A stretch of DNA of 64,000 bases from Loxodes magnus. Its lineage: Eukaryota > Ciliophora > Karyorelictea > Loxodida > Loxodidae. Where the stretch lies: contig CAMPDV010000860.1 in NCBI GenBank assembly GCA_946699065.1, positions 1-64,000 on the forward strand. The letters run 5' to 3'. Position numbers and translations under genes: made by a program. The notes beneath the pieces were generated by a model. That model ran no database searches, was not told the DNA's origin, and saw only the letters and a list, made by a program, of their open reading frames with translations. Shown here in pieces: positions 24,538 through 39,859 of this stretch. The number at the start of each line of letters is the position of its first letter. Positions within the stretch are counted from its first letter, which is position 1.

Positions 24538-25405
24538 AGTTAAAAAGTTAAAGTTAAAAAGCTTTGTTAAAGCCTTAGTAGTCAGCCATCTGACCTATTC
24601 TATCAGCTTGTCTCTATTAGTTTGTCTTGAATTTCTACTAGGCTTAGTTAGGCGGTGTAGCACTTCATTAGCGCACCATCCTTTAATATTCTGAATAGTT
24701 TTCATCTTGCATGTAGCGTTCCTAATTATTTCTCCAAGGATTAAGATTTGAATTAAAGAATTTTTTTCTATAAATTTTTCCGCTTTATGTTGGATATATC
24801 CTAAATAGTTTTCTAAAATTATCTTATTTATTCTTTCTTTAAATTTCGCTTAGTTAGTAGCAGTATTTTCATTGGTGTTATTTATTGCACACGTAGCATT
24901 TTATTCTTCTTTTAAACTATTATTCCTGTAACACTTATTTAATTTAAATTTACTACTTATTTTAAATAAACGTTTACTGTTTATTTTAATTTGAGGCTTC
25001 ATTTTCTATTTCCATAGGATCTGATTAATTCTGTTAAAACGAAAATGGCGTTACCTGAATTTATTATTAAATTTAAAGAATTCTTTGCTCCAGTTTGTCT
25101 TCTATTTCTTATGATTATTAATATTGTTTCTCAAGTAAAGACGTTATTAGTTTTTCTAATTTTTCTACTTTATCAGGTATCTATTTTTAAACATAAACTC
25201 TTTTAATGACTTAGATAATATTTCTATTTGAGTTTGTGTCGGAAGTTTTTTTAGTTCTGGATTTCCAAGTGGCTAATGTTCGTCATATCAATCATATTTT
25301 TCGCTTTCACTCATTGTAATTATTTCGCTTTTTTATTTTTTAGAAAATTTTCCTGTTTAAATGTTTTGTTCAAAGTTCTGTTATTTCTTAGAAGCCATTT
25401 TATAT
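24538..25405 (-). mobile_element. Gag-only retroelement of family M, copy G3
   Basis: Minus-strand copy of an ~870 bp element also at 30605-31490 and 54316-55185. It starts 'ATATATAAAATGGCTTCTAAG' (first 20 bases ATATATAAAATGGCTTCTAA) and ends in a TTTTTAACTTTAACTTTA-like tail. Comparison with the empty site in copy C (34485-34495, 'GAATATAATAATAG') shows a clean insertion with at most a 6-7 nt AT-rich duplication ('ATATAA'). Confidence 0.85.
24665..25398 (-). CDS. Gag-like protein of family M (G3)
   Basis: ATG 25398 to TGA 24665-24667. A first frame of ~70 codons ('GNPELKKLPTQTQIEILSKS') is followed by a second frame carrying a coiled coil ('DKVEKLEKLITSLLEKQ'), 'DPMEIE', a knuckle 'CYVCNKQHQWKYC' (one residue shorter than CX2CX4HX4C) and 'SGKIYRKKFF'. 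The 734 bp length is the same in copy G4, so the frame change is shared and not a recent indel. The stop lies inside the 3' hairpin loop. Probably the RNA-binding protein of a LINE-dependent element. Confidence 0.65.
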
Positions 25406-26492
25406 ATATATAATAATAGAATTAAGTTTTTATCTTTAAATAATCTAGAATAATTTAGGTATTATTAATTAGAAATGATAATTACAAAAATAACATAAAT
25501 AATAAATATTAGTTTGCTATAAAAGAGAAAGTTATCTTAATGTATTAATTATAATTAATCTAATATCTTTATTAATTAAAGAGAAATTAAATTAATAACT
25601 AATAAAGCTAAAAGGATAAAATATTAAGTATTTAATAGACATAATTAAAATATTAAAGCTTATTTTAATAATAAAATTAAATATTACTATTTAATAATTG
25701 TAAGGTAAAATTAGTGAAATCCATTTCTAGTTAGTTTAAATATTTACTTTCTACTACTTATATTTATTACATTTATATATTTTGCTTAGAATCAACATTA
25801 AAATAATTATATTATTTTATTATTAAAAGAGAGACCTTTATAAATAAAAGGTTTTAATGAAATAATAGTAAGAAAATGGACGATTAAAAGATTTTATCTT
25901 ATGAATACTAAAAATACTTTGTTTTAAATAAATTAATGTTTTTTAATTTCTATTTAAGCTAATTAATAAGAAACTCAATTTTATTTCATTATTTTAATTA
26001 GTAAATAGCTTAAATAAATATTTTTTTTGATTAAATGTAAGTTAAAAACAATAATTAATAGCAGTAGATTTAAAAAATGGTAATATTATATTTATCATTT
26101 AAATTAGTCTACAACGAAAATTTTTTTTCTTATTAAGAGTCTTTGATTATAACACAAATAAATAGTAACTAATAAATGTATATTAAAGTTATTATAATAA
26201 GGATATAATTCTTCGTTATAAACTTTTGATATAATAATTTATCCTTTTATTTAAAAGTAAAAGAAATAAAATTATTAAAATTGTAAAAGCTTGTACAGAT
26301 AGTTTTATATCTTGTCTTGTTTTAAGACAAAAATAGAAAAATCAATGTTTTAGAAATTAGATACTTATAAGTATGCTTAATAAACAATTTAATTGTTTAA
26401 TTGTAATGAAATTAAGTCAGTAAAATGTATTGAGTTATTTTAATTAAAAAGTCATAGAAGTAAATTATAAAATTAAAATGGAAAAAAAATAA

Positions 26493-27563
<1,071 letters not shown>

Positions 27564-28029
27564 GTAACTTGCTATTTGACTTAAATAAATTTTACGATTA
27601 AAGATATAAGATATTGGTTATTCGTTTAAATGAATGTTGAATGGTAATAATGTTTGTAGTTATATGAAGTGTTTGTTTTTTATATATTTATTAAAAGGTT
27701 GTATATTCTTAAATATTCTTGGTTTAAAAAAAAGGTTGAGTAACATAGGTTATAGAAATTAGTGAGGTATGTTGATTTAAAGTGGGTAATATTAAAAATA
27801 TTTTAAATATATCTTTTGTTAAATGAAGACGTATAATAAATTTAAGTTTAATTTTATGCTATAAAATTTTATAGATTTATTTTTAGATTTGGTAAAAATT
27901 TTAAGTTGAGTATAAATTTAATTTTTTTGTGAAGTAGTTAAAATATTATTTATAAGGGCAAAGATGGTTTATAATCTTGATTACAATTAAAAAAATTTAA
28001 TTAAATGTTTCATTTTATTTATATTATTA

Positions 28030-28100
28030 TTAATTATTTACTTTTTATGATTGATATTTATTATTAATTATTATTAATTATTTATTTATTTATTATAATT
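28030..28100. repeat. ATTA/TTA microsatellite-like tract
   Basis: ATTATTAATTATTA-type low-complexity tract in the WD40 downstream flank. The matching tracts at 37125-37180 and 53775-53850 differ in length, so it is variable between copies. Confidence 0.6.
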
Positions 28101-28839
28101 TTAAATTTTAATATTTAAGTTTAATATTTTATGTTTCCGATTGGAAAAATAATTTTTCTGATAATAAGTTTTATTTATCTTTAGTCTTAAGTGTTTAAAT
28201 TTCATGAAAATAAAAAATTTGTTTTTTTGCTCATCGTTTTATACTACCAAAGATTTCTGGTACGGAATACATTTTTTAATTTCGGGATAAAAAATCCTAA
28301 ATAGGAATAAAATTTCAAGAAAAAATTCCAAATTTTAAAAATTTTTGAGAAAAATAGGAATAAAAAAATTTTTTATATTAAAATAGAATTTGAAATATTT
28401 TTTATTGAAATGGTATTTTGTAAAAATAAAAAACATTTTGTTAGGAAATTTTTTGATTTAACAAATTTTTAACTAAATTTATTTGTTTTTTTATTTAAAG
28501 AAAAAACTTTGATAAGGTAAATTATTTTTGAAATGATAAAAAAAATTATTGTTTATGCTTTGGAAAAAATAAAATTTTTGATTTTGAAATTCTTTTCGAG
28601 TAAATGAAAAAATTCGCTTTAAAAATTTTTAATGTTATAAGAATTTACTTAAATGATATGGATCTCAATAAAAATAGAGATATGATAAAATAAACCATGA
28701 AATCGTGAAAAAATTATCCTTTTTTCACTCTGAGTTATTCGCTACAAAAAATTTTCGGGATAGATAAATCTTTTTCTTAAAGGGATAGAATTTTAAAAGA
28801 TTTGAAAAGTTTTTTAAATTACTTTTAAGAAGTAAAAAT

Positions 28840-29480
28840 AAAAAAATAAATGACAATTTTAGGAAGAAATAATTTAGTAAAAAAAACCTCTATAAGAGTC
28901 CTTACCGTTTATAATAGATATTTTTAATTGTTAAAAAACCAATCTAAAATAGCTAAAAAATCTCTTTATAAAAATATGATCAATCAAATAGAAAAAATGA
29001 GGTACAATGCATCTATAATAATAAATTTTAGGCCAATCTACAAAGAATCCAAAAAATTAATTAAACGAGGATCTAAATAATATATCTAACCTAACTATAT
29101 CAAATATAAAAATAAAAACTTATTAATCAAGTTTAAAAAACTGTTTTATTATAATAATAAGAAAAACATTAAAAATTTAAAAAGATTAGCAAAAGTGCCT
29201 TGAAAAGAGCTTACTACGAGCAATTTATCTATTTTTTAGTTTGCGATAGAAATTAATTTAGAATAGAAAACGATTTTTTAAGAAAAATTGCTATATTAAA
29301 TATTTTTTCTCTTTAAAATTTTTCTCATTATGTAATATTAAAAGGAATAGCTTTAAAGATAAACTTTCTGATTATTAGCAACTTGAATATATCTACTGTG
29401 CATGTAGAAAATTGATTTTATTTATTAATCTAAAATTTTGAATTCCTAATGAAGCTATTTTATTAAAGTTGAAAACTTAA
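28840..29480 (+). pseudogene. Duplicated candidate coding relic (copy B)
   Basis: A Lys/Asn-rich but protein-like frame ('NQIEKMRYNASIIINFRPIY') downstream of the WD40 gene. The copy C equivalent (37800-38440) has single-base indels that change frame, so neither copy is clearly functional. No family recognised. Confidence 0.25.
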
Positions 29481-30604
29481 AAAAAATTGATTGATTATTT
29501 ATCATATAAAAAGCATTTGCTAGAAACTATATAAATAATTTGAATATATGCAAAATTATAAAAATCTTCACTTTCTTGTAAATTATCTTATATTTCCATC
29601 TAAAATAAGAATAAAATTATATTCTAATATTAAATAATAAGAATTACCAAAATGAAAGTGTAAATAATTAAGAAATTAATATAGTTTTGATTATATCAAA
29701 AAAGGTTAAAAGAAAAACTTTAATCTTTTTTATTAATTAAATTAATATACAAAGTGTAATTTAATAACTATTATAATTATATCTATATGGGAAATATTTC
29801 GTACAATATAAAAAGAAACATATATAGCATAATAAAAAGCAAAGTTTCTACTAAGTCGATAATGCTAATAGCATTCAATTTCATAAATGATCTTAAAAAT
29901 GAGCTATTTTTGTTATATTCTAAATTATTAGACAAATAAATTATAATTTATAACTTAAGCATTCCTTTAATAAATGCTTGCTTTAATATATAATATATTA
30001 TTTTTTAATTTAAGATACTAAATATTCATAAACATAAAAACATTTAAAGTGCTTTATTTAGTAGAAGAGTTAAAAAACAACTAATTTAAATTTAAAAGAT
30101 CTTATCAAAAAATTAAATTAAAATGTTTTAATATTCATTTTCTAATTAAAAATAGTTATTATTTTTTGTTCACTGATCTATTTTATTTATATTTTAAAGA
30201 TTTTAATTATATGTTTTCATAATGTCTGAAAAAAGCTGAAAAATTGCTAGATTATTTAAAGATGGGAATCAACTCTTAAAAACAATCCTTTTATAAGATA
30301 AACAGAAATAAGAGGAATTATAATTAAAAAAAATTCTAACAAACAAATTTATAAGACAAAAAATAAATTTTATAAGAGATCAATTAAGGTTGTGCAAGAA
30401 TTTGAGAGCAAAAATATTACAGTTAATATAAAAATATTGTAATCCAAAAGCCATAGATGCAAAAATTTATGCTCAAATTAAACTACAAATATATTTATTA
30501 TTTGGTAAATTAATCTAGAAATAAGAAATATGGTATTGCTTTAACAGATTTATTGAGAAATTTAATTTATCTTCAAATTTAATATCTTGTTTATTTATTA
30601 TTAG

Positions 30605-31490
30605 ATATATATATAAAATGGCTTCTAAGAAATAACAGAACTTTGAACAAAACATTTAAACAGGAAAATTCTCTAAAAAATAAAAAAGCGAAATAATTAC
30701 AATGAGTGAAAGTGAGAAATATGATTGATATGACGAACGTTAACCATTTGGAAATCCAGAATTAAAAAAACTTCCGACACAAACTCAAATAGAAATATTA
30801 TCTAAGTCATTAAAAGAGTTTATGTTTAAAAATAGATACCTGATAAAGTAGAAAAATTAGAAAAACTAATAACGTCTTTACTTGAGAAACAATATTAATC
30901 ATCATAAGAAATAGAAGACAAACTGGAACAAAGAATTCTTTAAATTTAATAATAAATTCAGGTTACGCCATTTTCGTTTTAACAGAATTAATCAGATCCT
31001 ATGGAAATAGAAAATGAAGCCTCAAATTAAAATAAACAGTAAACGATTATTTAAAATAAGTAGTAAATTTAAATTAAATAAGTGTTACAGGAATAATAGG
31101 TTAGAAGAAGAATAAAATGCTACGTGTGCAATAAATAACACCAATGAAAATACTGCTACTAACTAAGCGAAATTTAAAGAAAGAATAAATAAGATATTTT
31201 TAGAAAACTATTTAGGATATATCCAACATAAAGCGGAAAAATTTATAGAAAAAAATTCTTTAATTCAAATCTTAATCCTTGGATAAATAATTAGGAACGC
31301 TACATGCAAGATGAAAACTATTCAGAATATTAAAGGATGGTGCGCTAATGAAGTGCTACACCGCCTAACTAAGCCTAGTAGAAATTCAAGACAAACTAAT
31401 AGAGACAAGCTGATAGAATAGGTCAGATGGCTGACTACTAATGCTTTAACAAAGCTTTTTAACTTTTAACTTTAACTTTATAAAGCTATA
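30605..31490 (+). mobile_element. Gag-only retroelement of family M, copy G4
   Basis: Plus-strand copy nearly identical to G3 and G7. It has the 5' end 'ATATATATAAAATGG' and a 3' tail of TTAACTTT/AACTTTA units. The 3' 150 bp contains the hairpin with loop core TAATGAAGTGCTA and a conserved tail ending 'CTTTAACAAAGCTTTTTAA'. Confidence 0.85.
30618..31351 (+). CDS. Gag-like protein of family M (G4)
   Basis: ATG 30618 to TGA 31349-31351, 734 bp, the same length as in G3. The first frame ('MASKKQQNFEQNIQTGKFSK') runs to about 30825; the second frame starts near 'IPDKVEKLEKL' and carries 'DPMEIE', the knuckle 'CYVCNKQHQWKYC' (Trp by TGA) and the 'SGKIYRKK' motif. No GT-AG intron of suitable length was found at the switch, so ribosomal frameshifting or an ancestral frameshift shared by dead copies are the options. 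Confidence 0.65.
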
Positions 31491-32299
31491 AAGATTTTTA
31501 ATTTTAAAGTTATGAGTCTAAATTAAAAAAAGTGTTAATTTTTTTAAATGTAAAATTAATTAAATCTGACTAGAATTTAATTATCATATAATATAAAGCA
31601 ATATATTATTTCTAGGTTAAGTATCTATGTTTTAGCATAATAATCAAATAATGTAGAATAATTTTTATACACTAGCATATTTATTTTTTCTTTCATTAAT
31701 CTTTAGATAAATCTGGAGAAAGAAATAAGTTGCAAGATTAACTATAAGACAGGTAAAATAGTTAGGAGGGTAAATAATTAAACTAACAAATAAACTTTTA
31801 CTTTTAAATAAAAAGGCAAATTATATTAATGATTATTAAATTTACATTCCATTTAATCTATGAAACATTGTATTTTAAATATAATATAATTAAAAGTGAT
31901 AAAGTATTATAACATTTATAAACTATAATTTTTAAATAAATTATTTTTGTTTATGAATATAAAGAGTATATATATATAATATTTGTAATATATTGCATAT
32001 AGTTAAAAATTAAAGTTAATTATCTTTAATGGTAAAAAGAATTAATTTTATATATTTATACTATAATAAAGTAATATAAAATTAAAATTAATTAAATATA
32101 ATAATTTAAATCTTATTAGTATCTTCTTTTTTAATACTAAGGTTTACTTTATTTCCTCACTCATTTTTTTGTATTTTTATTAATATAATAAAGCTAATAT
32201 AATTTATATTTATTTTATAATATAGATAATTATAATAATAAAAAATTAGCAGTTATTGTAAATTCTAGTTTAAAATTAAGTAACAAGTAACTATAATTT
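31491..32299. other. AT-rich DNA without recognisable feature
   Basis: Low-complexity A/T sequence between element G4 and duplicated segment C. No motif or domain seen. Confidence 0.5.
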
Positions 32300-33106
32300 T
32301 TAAATAGGATACATAAATTTTATAATTTCTTTAATTTCTAATTATAGCTTAAAATAATATTATAGTTTTATTACATTTTTAATCATTTTACACATTAAAT
32401 ATTTTAAATTTTATATATAAATTCTTTTTAATTTATAAAGATTTTGCTAAAGTTTAATGAAAAATTAATTAAAACTATTTTATAAAATATAAAAATATAT
32501 TATTTTAATATATAATAAGACATTAAATATTTTTATAATAGATAAAAAGAATCCATTCATGATGCAAAATTATTTATTATATTCTTTATTTACTTTATAA
32601 TTTCTTGTTTAAATTTATTATCTATAAATACATTTTTTTATATTACAAAGGCTTTAAAATTCTAGTCTCATTTTTTTTAATTTTTATATATATTTGAAAG
32701 TATGATAACCACTTGCTATAATCTAATTAGAAAGAAATGTTCTTTGATAAAAGTATAAATATTACTTATAAACTTGATAGAGTTTTTAATTTATAAAAGA
32801 GATTTTTATAATTAGTTTCGCAGAAAATGTTTAAAAAATATTTTTAATAGAAAGGGATATTTTAAACTAAAAATAAGAAGGGATTTATGCTCTATTGATA
32901 TAATTTATTTTATAAATAAATAATTTATTTTTTTAATTAGAAATTTATCAACAAATTTAATCTTATTTTATTTGTATTTCTATTGTTCTTAAATAAACTT
33001 TAAATCTTCTTATGTATTTTACCATAAATACATCCATAATTGATGAAAAATAGTAAAAATAAACTATCTTCAAATAGGCTGATTATAAAAATCTGAGAGT
33101 TAGAGA

Positions 33107-33152
33107 ATTTTTTAGCATTTTTAGCATTTTTAACATTTTTAACATTTTTATA
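33107..33152 (+). repeat. Short tandem repeat (AGCATTTTTA/AACATTTTTA)n
   Basis: Four imperfect 10-bp units in copy C. Copies B and D have fewer units at this place (about 22913 and 49150). Confidence 0.6.
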
Positions 33153-35549
33153 GTTTTTTGTTGAATTTCTTTATTTAAAAACTCAATCGATGCTAGATTT
33201 ATAAGATTTTTATTTATAATATTTATCTTAGACACAATTATTGTTAAATATAAAATTTTAAATTATAATTTTTTAATTTTTTAAATTAATTAATTTATAA
33301 TTTATTTTTTCTTTTAGTAATATTTTTAAATAATTTAATAAAAATGATAGTGTCAACTAAATAATTAGTAAATTTTATATTCATTTTTTATAGAAAAATT
33401 TAATTTCTTAAGTTTTCCTTATAATTTTTAATTTAACTTTTTATTAAACAAATAGAAAAATATTAATTTTCCTTATTTTAATTTAAAATATTATTCTTCA
33501 TTAATAAGAAATGCAATCAAGGTTTTATTAAATATTTTATCTAGAGGATAAGAAAATTTCTTATTAGTCTCTAATTAAACCTATCTTTAAATAGTTAAAG
33601 TACTTAGAATATTTGCAAGTAAAGTTAAAGTAAAAAGGAATTTTGTTTTAAGTTTTTATGAATTAATATTACTAAATTAGTAAAGGAGGCTATAATATAT
33701 TAAGCACTTGGTTTAAAGATAAATAGAGGACTTTAGATAAATGAATAATTGACTCTATTGAAGATTTAAGCTAGCTTTTCTTGGTTTAATTATATAAAAG
33801 AATAATGTTTTCTCTTTACTATTTATTTTAGTACATATAATTACCTAAATGTTTTATAGAACTAGTATCATTAATACTTTAAATTTAATATATTCTTATA
33901 CTCACTAAAAAAATTTAGATAAATTAAGACTAAATTTTTTATAAAATGTACCTTTTTATCAGTTTTCCAAACAAAAGTTAATTACAAAAGATAGTTAATA
34001 AAAAGGAATATATAAATATAATTTAAATTTAGGAAAATTATAAATAATCTAAAAATCAAACTTATTTAATGCCTAAGTTTCAAATAATTCTATAACTATC
34101 TATATCATCTTTTTAGGTTTAAATCTTCTGTAATAAGATTAATAAATGAGGATGTGCTATAAAGCAAAACATGTAGAATTGTTGATTAGGAACAGAAAGA
34201 TATAGAATAATAGTAGACTAATAAAATGTATTAAGAGTAAATAATAATCTGTTAGATTAGTTTTAAATAGTTTATATTAGCTAATCTAATACTTATATTA
34301 TCTCATACTTATTACAAAGAAACATATTATGTTAAGTTTACTCTTTCTATTAATTCAGAAAATAATAATAGAAGATAGTAAAAATCTGCTTTCTTATAAT
34401 CTTATAATTTTCTTAAGAGCAAACAACTTATTTTAATAAAGAGAGTATTAATAGTGTTAGCAATATAATATAGATTTGAATATAATAATAGAATTAAGTT
34501 TTTATCTTTAAATAATCTAGAATAATTTAGGTATTATTAATTAGAAATGATAATTACTAAAATAACATAAATAATAAATATTAGTTTGCTATAAAAAGAG
34601 AAAGTTATCTAAATGTATTAATTATAACTAATATAATATCTTTATAAATTAAAGAGAAATTAAATTAATAACTAATAAAGCTAAAAGGATAAAATATTAA
34701 GTATTTAATAGACATAATTAAAATATTAAAGCTTATTTTAATAATAAAATTAAATATTACTATTTAATAATTGTAAGATAAAATTAGTAATCAACCATTT
34801 TTAGTTAGTTCTTAATATTTACTTTCTATTACTTCTATTTATTACATTTATATATTTTTCTTAGAATCAACATTATAATAAATTATATTATTTTTATTAT
34901 TATAAGAGAGATCTTTATAAATAAAAAGTTTTAATGAAATAGTAGTAAGAAAGTGGATAATTAAAAGATTTTATCTTATAAATTCTAAAAATACTTTATT
35001 TTAAATAATTTAATGTTTTTAATATTTATTCAAAATAATTATAAGAAACTTATTTTATTTACTTTTATTTAATTAGTAAAAAGCTTAAAGAAATATTTTT
35101 TTGATTAAATGTAAGTGAAAAGTAATAATTAATAGCAATAGGTTTTAAAAGAATTGTAATATTATATTTATCATTTAAATTAGTCTATAAAGAAATAATG
35201 TTTTCTTATTAAAAGTCTTTGATTTAAAGCACAAATAAGTTTTAATTAATTAAATGCATATTAAAGTTATTATAATAAGGATATAATTCTTCGTTATAAA
35301 CTTTTGATAAAATAAATTATCCTTTTATTTAAAAGTAAAAGGATATAAAATAATTAAAATCTTAAAAGTTTATACACTATTAGTTTAATATCTTGTCTTG
35401 TTTTAAGACAAAAATAGAAAAATCAATGTTTTAGAAGATACTTATAAGTATGCTTAATAAATAATTTAATTGTTTAATTGTAATGAAATTAAGTAAGTAA
35501 AATTTATTGAGTTATTTTAATTAAATTGAAGTAAGTTATAAAAATTAAA

Positions 35550-36618
35550 ATGGAGGAAAAAGAAAATCAATTTACTAAAAGTATTTTTTTAAGAAAACTC
35601 TTAAGAGCGAGAAGCCACATTTTAGGGAAAATATCTCTTCTTCATTTTAAGTATGAAATTCTGCCTAACTTATGCTACTAAAAGTTAGTAAATAAGATCA
35701 GTTATGACCAAAGTAAAGGTATTTCTTTAATATTTTTTAGACTAAGTCCTTACTGACACTTCAGCTGTTTTCTCTGTCGTCATATCAAGTGATCTGAATT
35801 GAATTGTATCAGGTTCAGCATATCCTGAATGTTCAATAAAGATCTGGAATTTCCAGACAGGTGCTCTCCTAAGAACTATAACAGGGCATACTAATATAAT
35901 TCTCTCGGTAGTAATCTCCCCAGACTCTAGCTATATAGTATCAGGATCTTACGATAAAACCATAAAGATCTGAAACTTATAGACTGGTTCTCTCATAAGA
36001 ACTTTAACAGAACATATTTCTACAGTTTACTCGGTAGTAATCTCCCCTGACTCTAGCTATATAATATCAGGATCTTCTGACAAAACCATAAAGATCTGAA
36101 ATTTCCACAATGGAGCTCTCCAAAAAACTATAACGGGACATACTGGTTCAGTTTTATCGGTAGTAATCGCCTATGACTCTAGATATATTATATCGGGATC
36201 TGGTGATACAACTATAAATATCTGGGATTTCTAGACTGGTCAGCTTGTGTGAAATCTTACTGGGCATTCAGATTATGTTAGATCGGTGATAGTATCTAAG
36301 GATAATAGGTATATAATATCGGGTTCTGGTGACAAGAATATTAAAATATGGGATTTCTCTTCTGGTTAGTGTATTCGTACTCTTTAAGGTCACTCAAATT
36401 ATGTATCAAGTATTCAGTTAAGTGTTGATTCAAGTGTTATCTTTTCTGGTTCATGGGACAGAACAATCAAGATCTGGAATTTTGATAAGGGTGAGTGTAT
36501 CTAGACTTTGTAAGGGCATACAGATCCAATATACTCTATAGCATTGAGTGTTGACAATTGATGGTTGGTATCGGGAGGATTTGACAATACGATAAGAAAG
36601 GGGAGAGTTTCGAGTTGA
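35550..36618 (+). CDS. Seven-bladed WD40 repeat protein (copy C, intact)
   Basis: ATG 35550, 22-nt intron 35719-35740, TGA 36616-36618; the spliced length is exactly 349 codons. It has the N-terminal ~65 residues ('MEEKENQFTKSIFLRKLL') and seven WD40 repeats. In-frame TGA supplies the repeat Trp in several blades. The first repeat has lost the usual GH ('LTDTSAVFS' versus 'LTGHT' in copies A and D), and the last blade reads 'TIRKGRVSS'. Differences from the other copies are scattered through the exposed inter-strand positions just after GH ('GHTNII', 'EHISTV', 'GHTGSV'). Confidence 0.85.
35719..35740 (+). other. 22-nt intron in WD40 copy C
   Basis: Same GTATTTC...TTTTTTAG intron and phase as the other copies. 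Confidence 0.88.
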
Positions 36619-39300
36619 GTAACTTGCTATTTGACTTAAATAAATTTTACGATTAAAGATATAAGATATTGGTTATTCGTTTAAATGAATGTTGAATGGT
36701 AATAATGTTTGTAGTTATATGAAGTGTTTGTTTTTTATATATTTATTAAAAGGTTGTATATTCTTAAATATTCTTGGTTTAAAAAAAAGGTTGAGTAACA
36801 TAGGTTATAGAAACTAGTGAGGTATGTTGATTTAAAGTGGGTAATATTAAAAATATTTTAAATATATCTTTTGTTAAATGAAGACGTATAATAAATTTAA
36901 GTTTAATTTTATGCTATAAAATTTAATAGATTTATTTTTAGATTTGGTAAAAATTTTAAGTTGAGTATAAATTTAATTTTTTTGTGGAGTAGTTAAAATA
37001 TTATTTATAAGGTAAAGTTAGTTTATAATCTTGATTATTAATTAAAAAATTTAATTAAGTATTTTATTTTATTTATTTTATTTTAAATTTTGTTTTTTTA
37101 TTATTTATTTTTTATGATTGACATTTAATATTAATTATTATTAATTATTATTATTAATTATTATTGATTATTACTATAAAATTTTAAATTTTATGTTTAA
37201 TATTTTATGTTTCCGATTGGAATAAATTTTTTAATTTCTGGATAAGAAATTAAAAATTGGAATAAATTTTCAAGAAAAAATTTCAAATATAAAAGATTTT
37301 TGAGAAAAAAATAGGAATAAAAAAATTTTATATTCAAAATAGAATTTGGAAATCTATTTTGTCGAAATGGTATTTTGTAAAAATAAAAAACATTTTTTTT
37401 GTTAGGAAAATTTTTTGATTTGAAGAATTTTTAACAAAATTGTATTGTTTTTGATTTAAAAATATATTTTTGATAAGGTAAATTATTTTTGAAATTATAA
37501 AATCATTTATTGTTTATGCTTTAGAAAAATATACAATTTTTGATTTTGAACTTCTTTTCGAGTAAATGAAAAAATTCGCTTTAAAAATTTTTAATGTTAT
37601 AAGAATTTACTTAAATGAAAAGGATCTCAAGAAAAAAGGAGATATAATTAAATAAACCATGAAATCGTGAAAAAATTATCCTTTTTTCACTCTGAGTTAT
37701 TCGCTACAAAAGATTTTCGGGTGAATAAATCCTTTTCTTAAAGGGATAGAATTTTAAAAGATTTGAAAAGTTTTTTAAATGACTTTTAAGAAGTAAAGAT
37801 AAAAAATAAATGACAATTTTAGGAAGAAACAAAATCAGTAAAAAATACCTCTATAAGAGTGCTTAAAACTACCTTTTTTAATAGATATTGCGAATTTAAA
37901 AAAATAACTAATCAAAAAGAACTAAAAAATGTCTTTTTAAAAATATGATGAATCAAATAGAAAAAATGAGGTACAATAAATCTGTAATAATAATTTTAGG
38001 CCAATTTACAAAGAATCTAAAAAAAAGTAATTAAGCAAGGATCTAAATAATATATCTAACTTAACTATATAAAATAAAAAAACAAAAATTTATTAATCAA
38101 GTTTAAGAATATTCTGTTTTATTTAATAATTAGAAAAACATTAAAAATTTAAGATGAGTAAAAGAGTTTTGAAAAGAGCTTACTACGACTAACTATCTGT
38201 TTTTAGTTTGCGAAAAGATGTTAATTTAGAAGAGAAAAATTAGTTTTTAAGAAAAAATTGTTATATTAAGTATTTTTTCTCTTAAAAATTTTTTCTCATT
38301 TCGTAATATTAAAGGAATAGCTTTAAAGATAAGCTTTCTAATTTTAAGCAACTTGAATATATCTACTATGTATATAGAAAATTGATTTTATTTATTAATC
38401 TTAAAATTTGAGATTCTAATGAAGCTATTTTATTAAAGCTGAAAGCTTTTTTAAAAAATTGATTGATTATTTATCATATAGAAACATCTTTTAGTAAACT
38501 ATATAAATAATTTGAATATATGCAAAATTATAAAAATCTTCACTTTCCTGTAAAGTATCTTATACTTCCATCTAAAATAAGAATAAAATTATATTCTAAT
38601 ATTAAATAATACGAATTAGCAAAATGAAAGTGTAAATAATTAAGAAATTAATATAGTTTTTATTATATCAAAAAAGGTTAAAAGAAAAGCTTTAATCTTT
38701 TTTATTAATTAAAATAATATACAAAGTGTAAGTTAATAACTATTATAATTATATCTATATGGCAAATATTTCGTATAATATAAAAAGAAACATATATAGC
38801 ATAATAAAAAGCAAAGTTTCTACTAAACCGATAATGCTAATAGTACACAATTTCATAAATAACCTTAATAATGAGCTATTTTTGTTATATTCTAAATTAT
38901 TAGACAACTAAATTATAATTTATAATTTAAGCATTCCTTTAATAAATATTTGATTTAATATACAATATATTATTTTTTAATTTAAGATACTAAATATTCA
39001 TAAACATAAAAACATTTAAATTGGTTTAATAAATATGATTTTTAAAATATTAAGCACTTATTTTAATTTAAAATATCTTATCAAGAAATTAAATTAAAAT
39101 GTTTTCATATTAATTTTCTAATTAAATAGTCATTATTTATTGTTCATTAATCTATTTGATTGATGTTTTAAAGATTGTAATTATATTTATTCATAAAGTA
39201 TGATATCAACTGAAAATTGCTAGATTATTTAAAGATAAAAACTTAATTCTTAAAACAATTCTTTTATAAGATAAACAGTAATAAGATGATATTATAGCTT

Positions 39301-39859
39301 AAAAAGAAATTTTTTTCTTGCAAATTGATTTATAAAACAAAACTTATTTTTATGTGAGATTAATTGAAGATGAGCAAGAATTTGAAGAAATATAAAATAA
39401 ATAGGTTATAAGATGCAACATATCGTCAAAAATATTTAGAATCTTTCCTGCAAACTTATCTAGAATTCTTTTAGATAGATTAAGATAATCTTGAAGTTTA
39501 ATATAAATTTATAAAAGTAACATATAATACAATGATGATTAAACATTAGGATCCTTTATTCCAGACTCAAGTTATAACAAATTTCCTCAAGATCTTACTA
39601 AGAAATATGTAGGCCTAAAAGGGCTAACTCAGTATATAAGAAGTATACATTATATCTGGAAGAATAAACAAATAAGTAACTAATCTTCATGAAAAAGTGA
39701 AACAAATTTGGAAAGACTTCAAGTCTAATTTGTGAAAATTTGAAAAAATAAAGCAAAAAAGAAACTTTTACTTCTAAATGGAGATTCTAAAGAAATATTT
39801 TCGCATACTAAGAAAATTAAAAAGCCTAAAATAATAAATTAAATGAACTTTAATTAAGA
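39301..39859. other. AT-rich flank and possible LINE 5' remnant
   Basis: Between the end of duplication C and the RT domain there are Lys-rich frames ('GDSKEIFSHTKKIKK', near 39776) that fit the region N-terminal to a LINE RT, but in a different frame from the RT domain. Treated as decayed LINE sequence. Confidence 0.35.

Larger units (their letters stand above)
32300..39300 (+). repeat. Segmental duplication, copy C
   Basis: Aligns with B from about 21460 ('GATACATAAATTTTATAATT') to about 30240, and with D. It has an internal deletion in the 5' part (about 32990-33020) relative to B and D, and no Gag or SINE insertions, so it serves as the empty-site reference for G3. Confidence 0.85.

Noticed and set aside
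28030-28100. CRISPR-like or satellite array
   Set aside because: It is a short A/T microsatellite without spacer structure, in a eukaryotic context.
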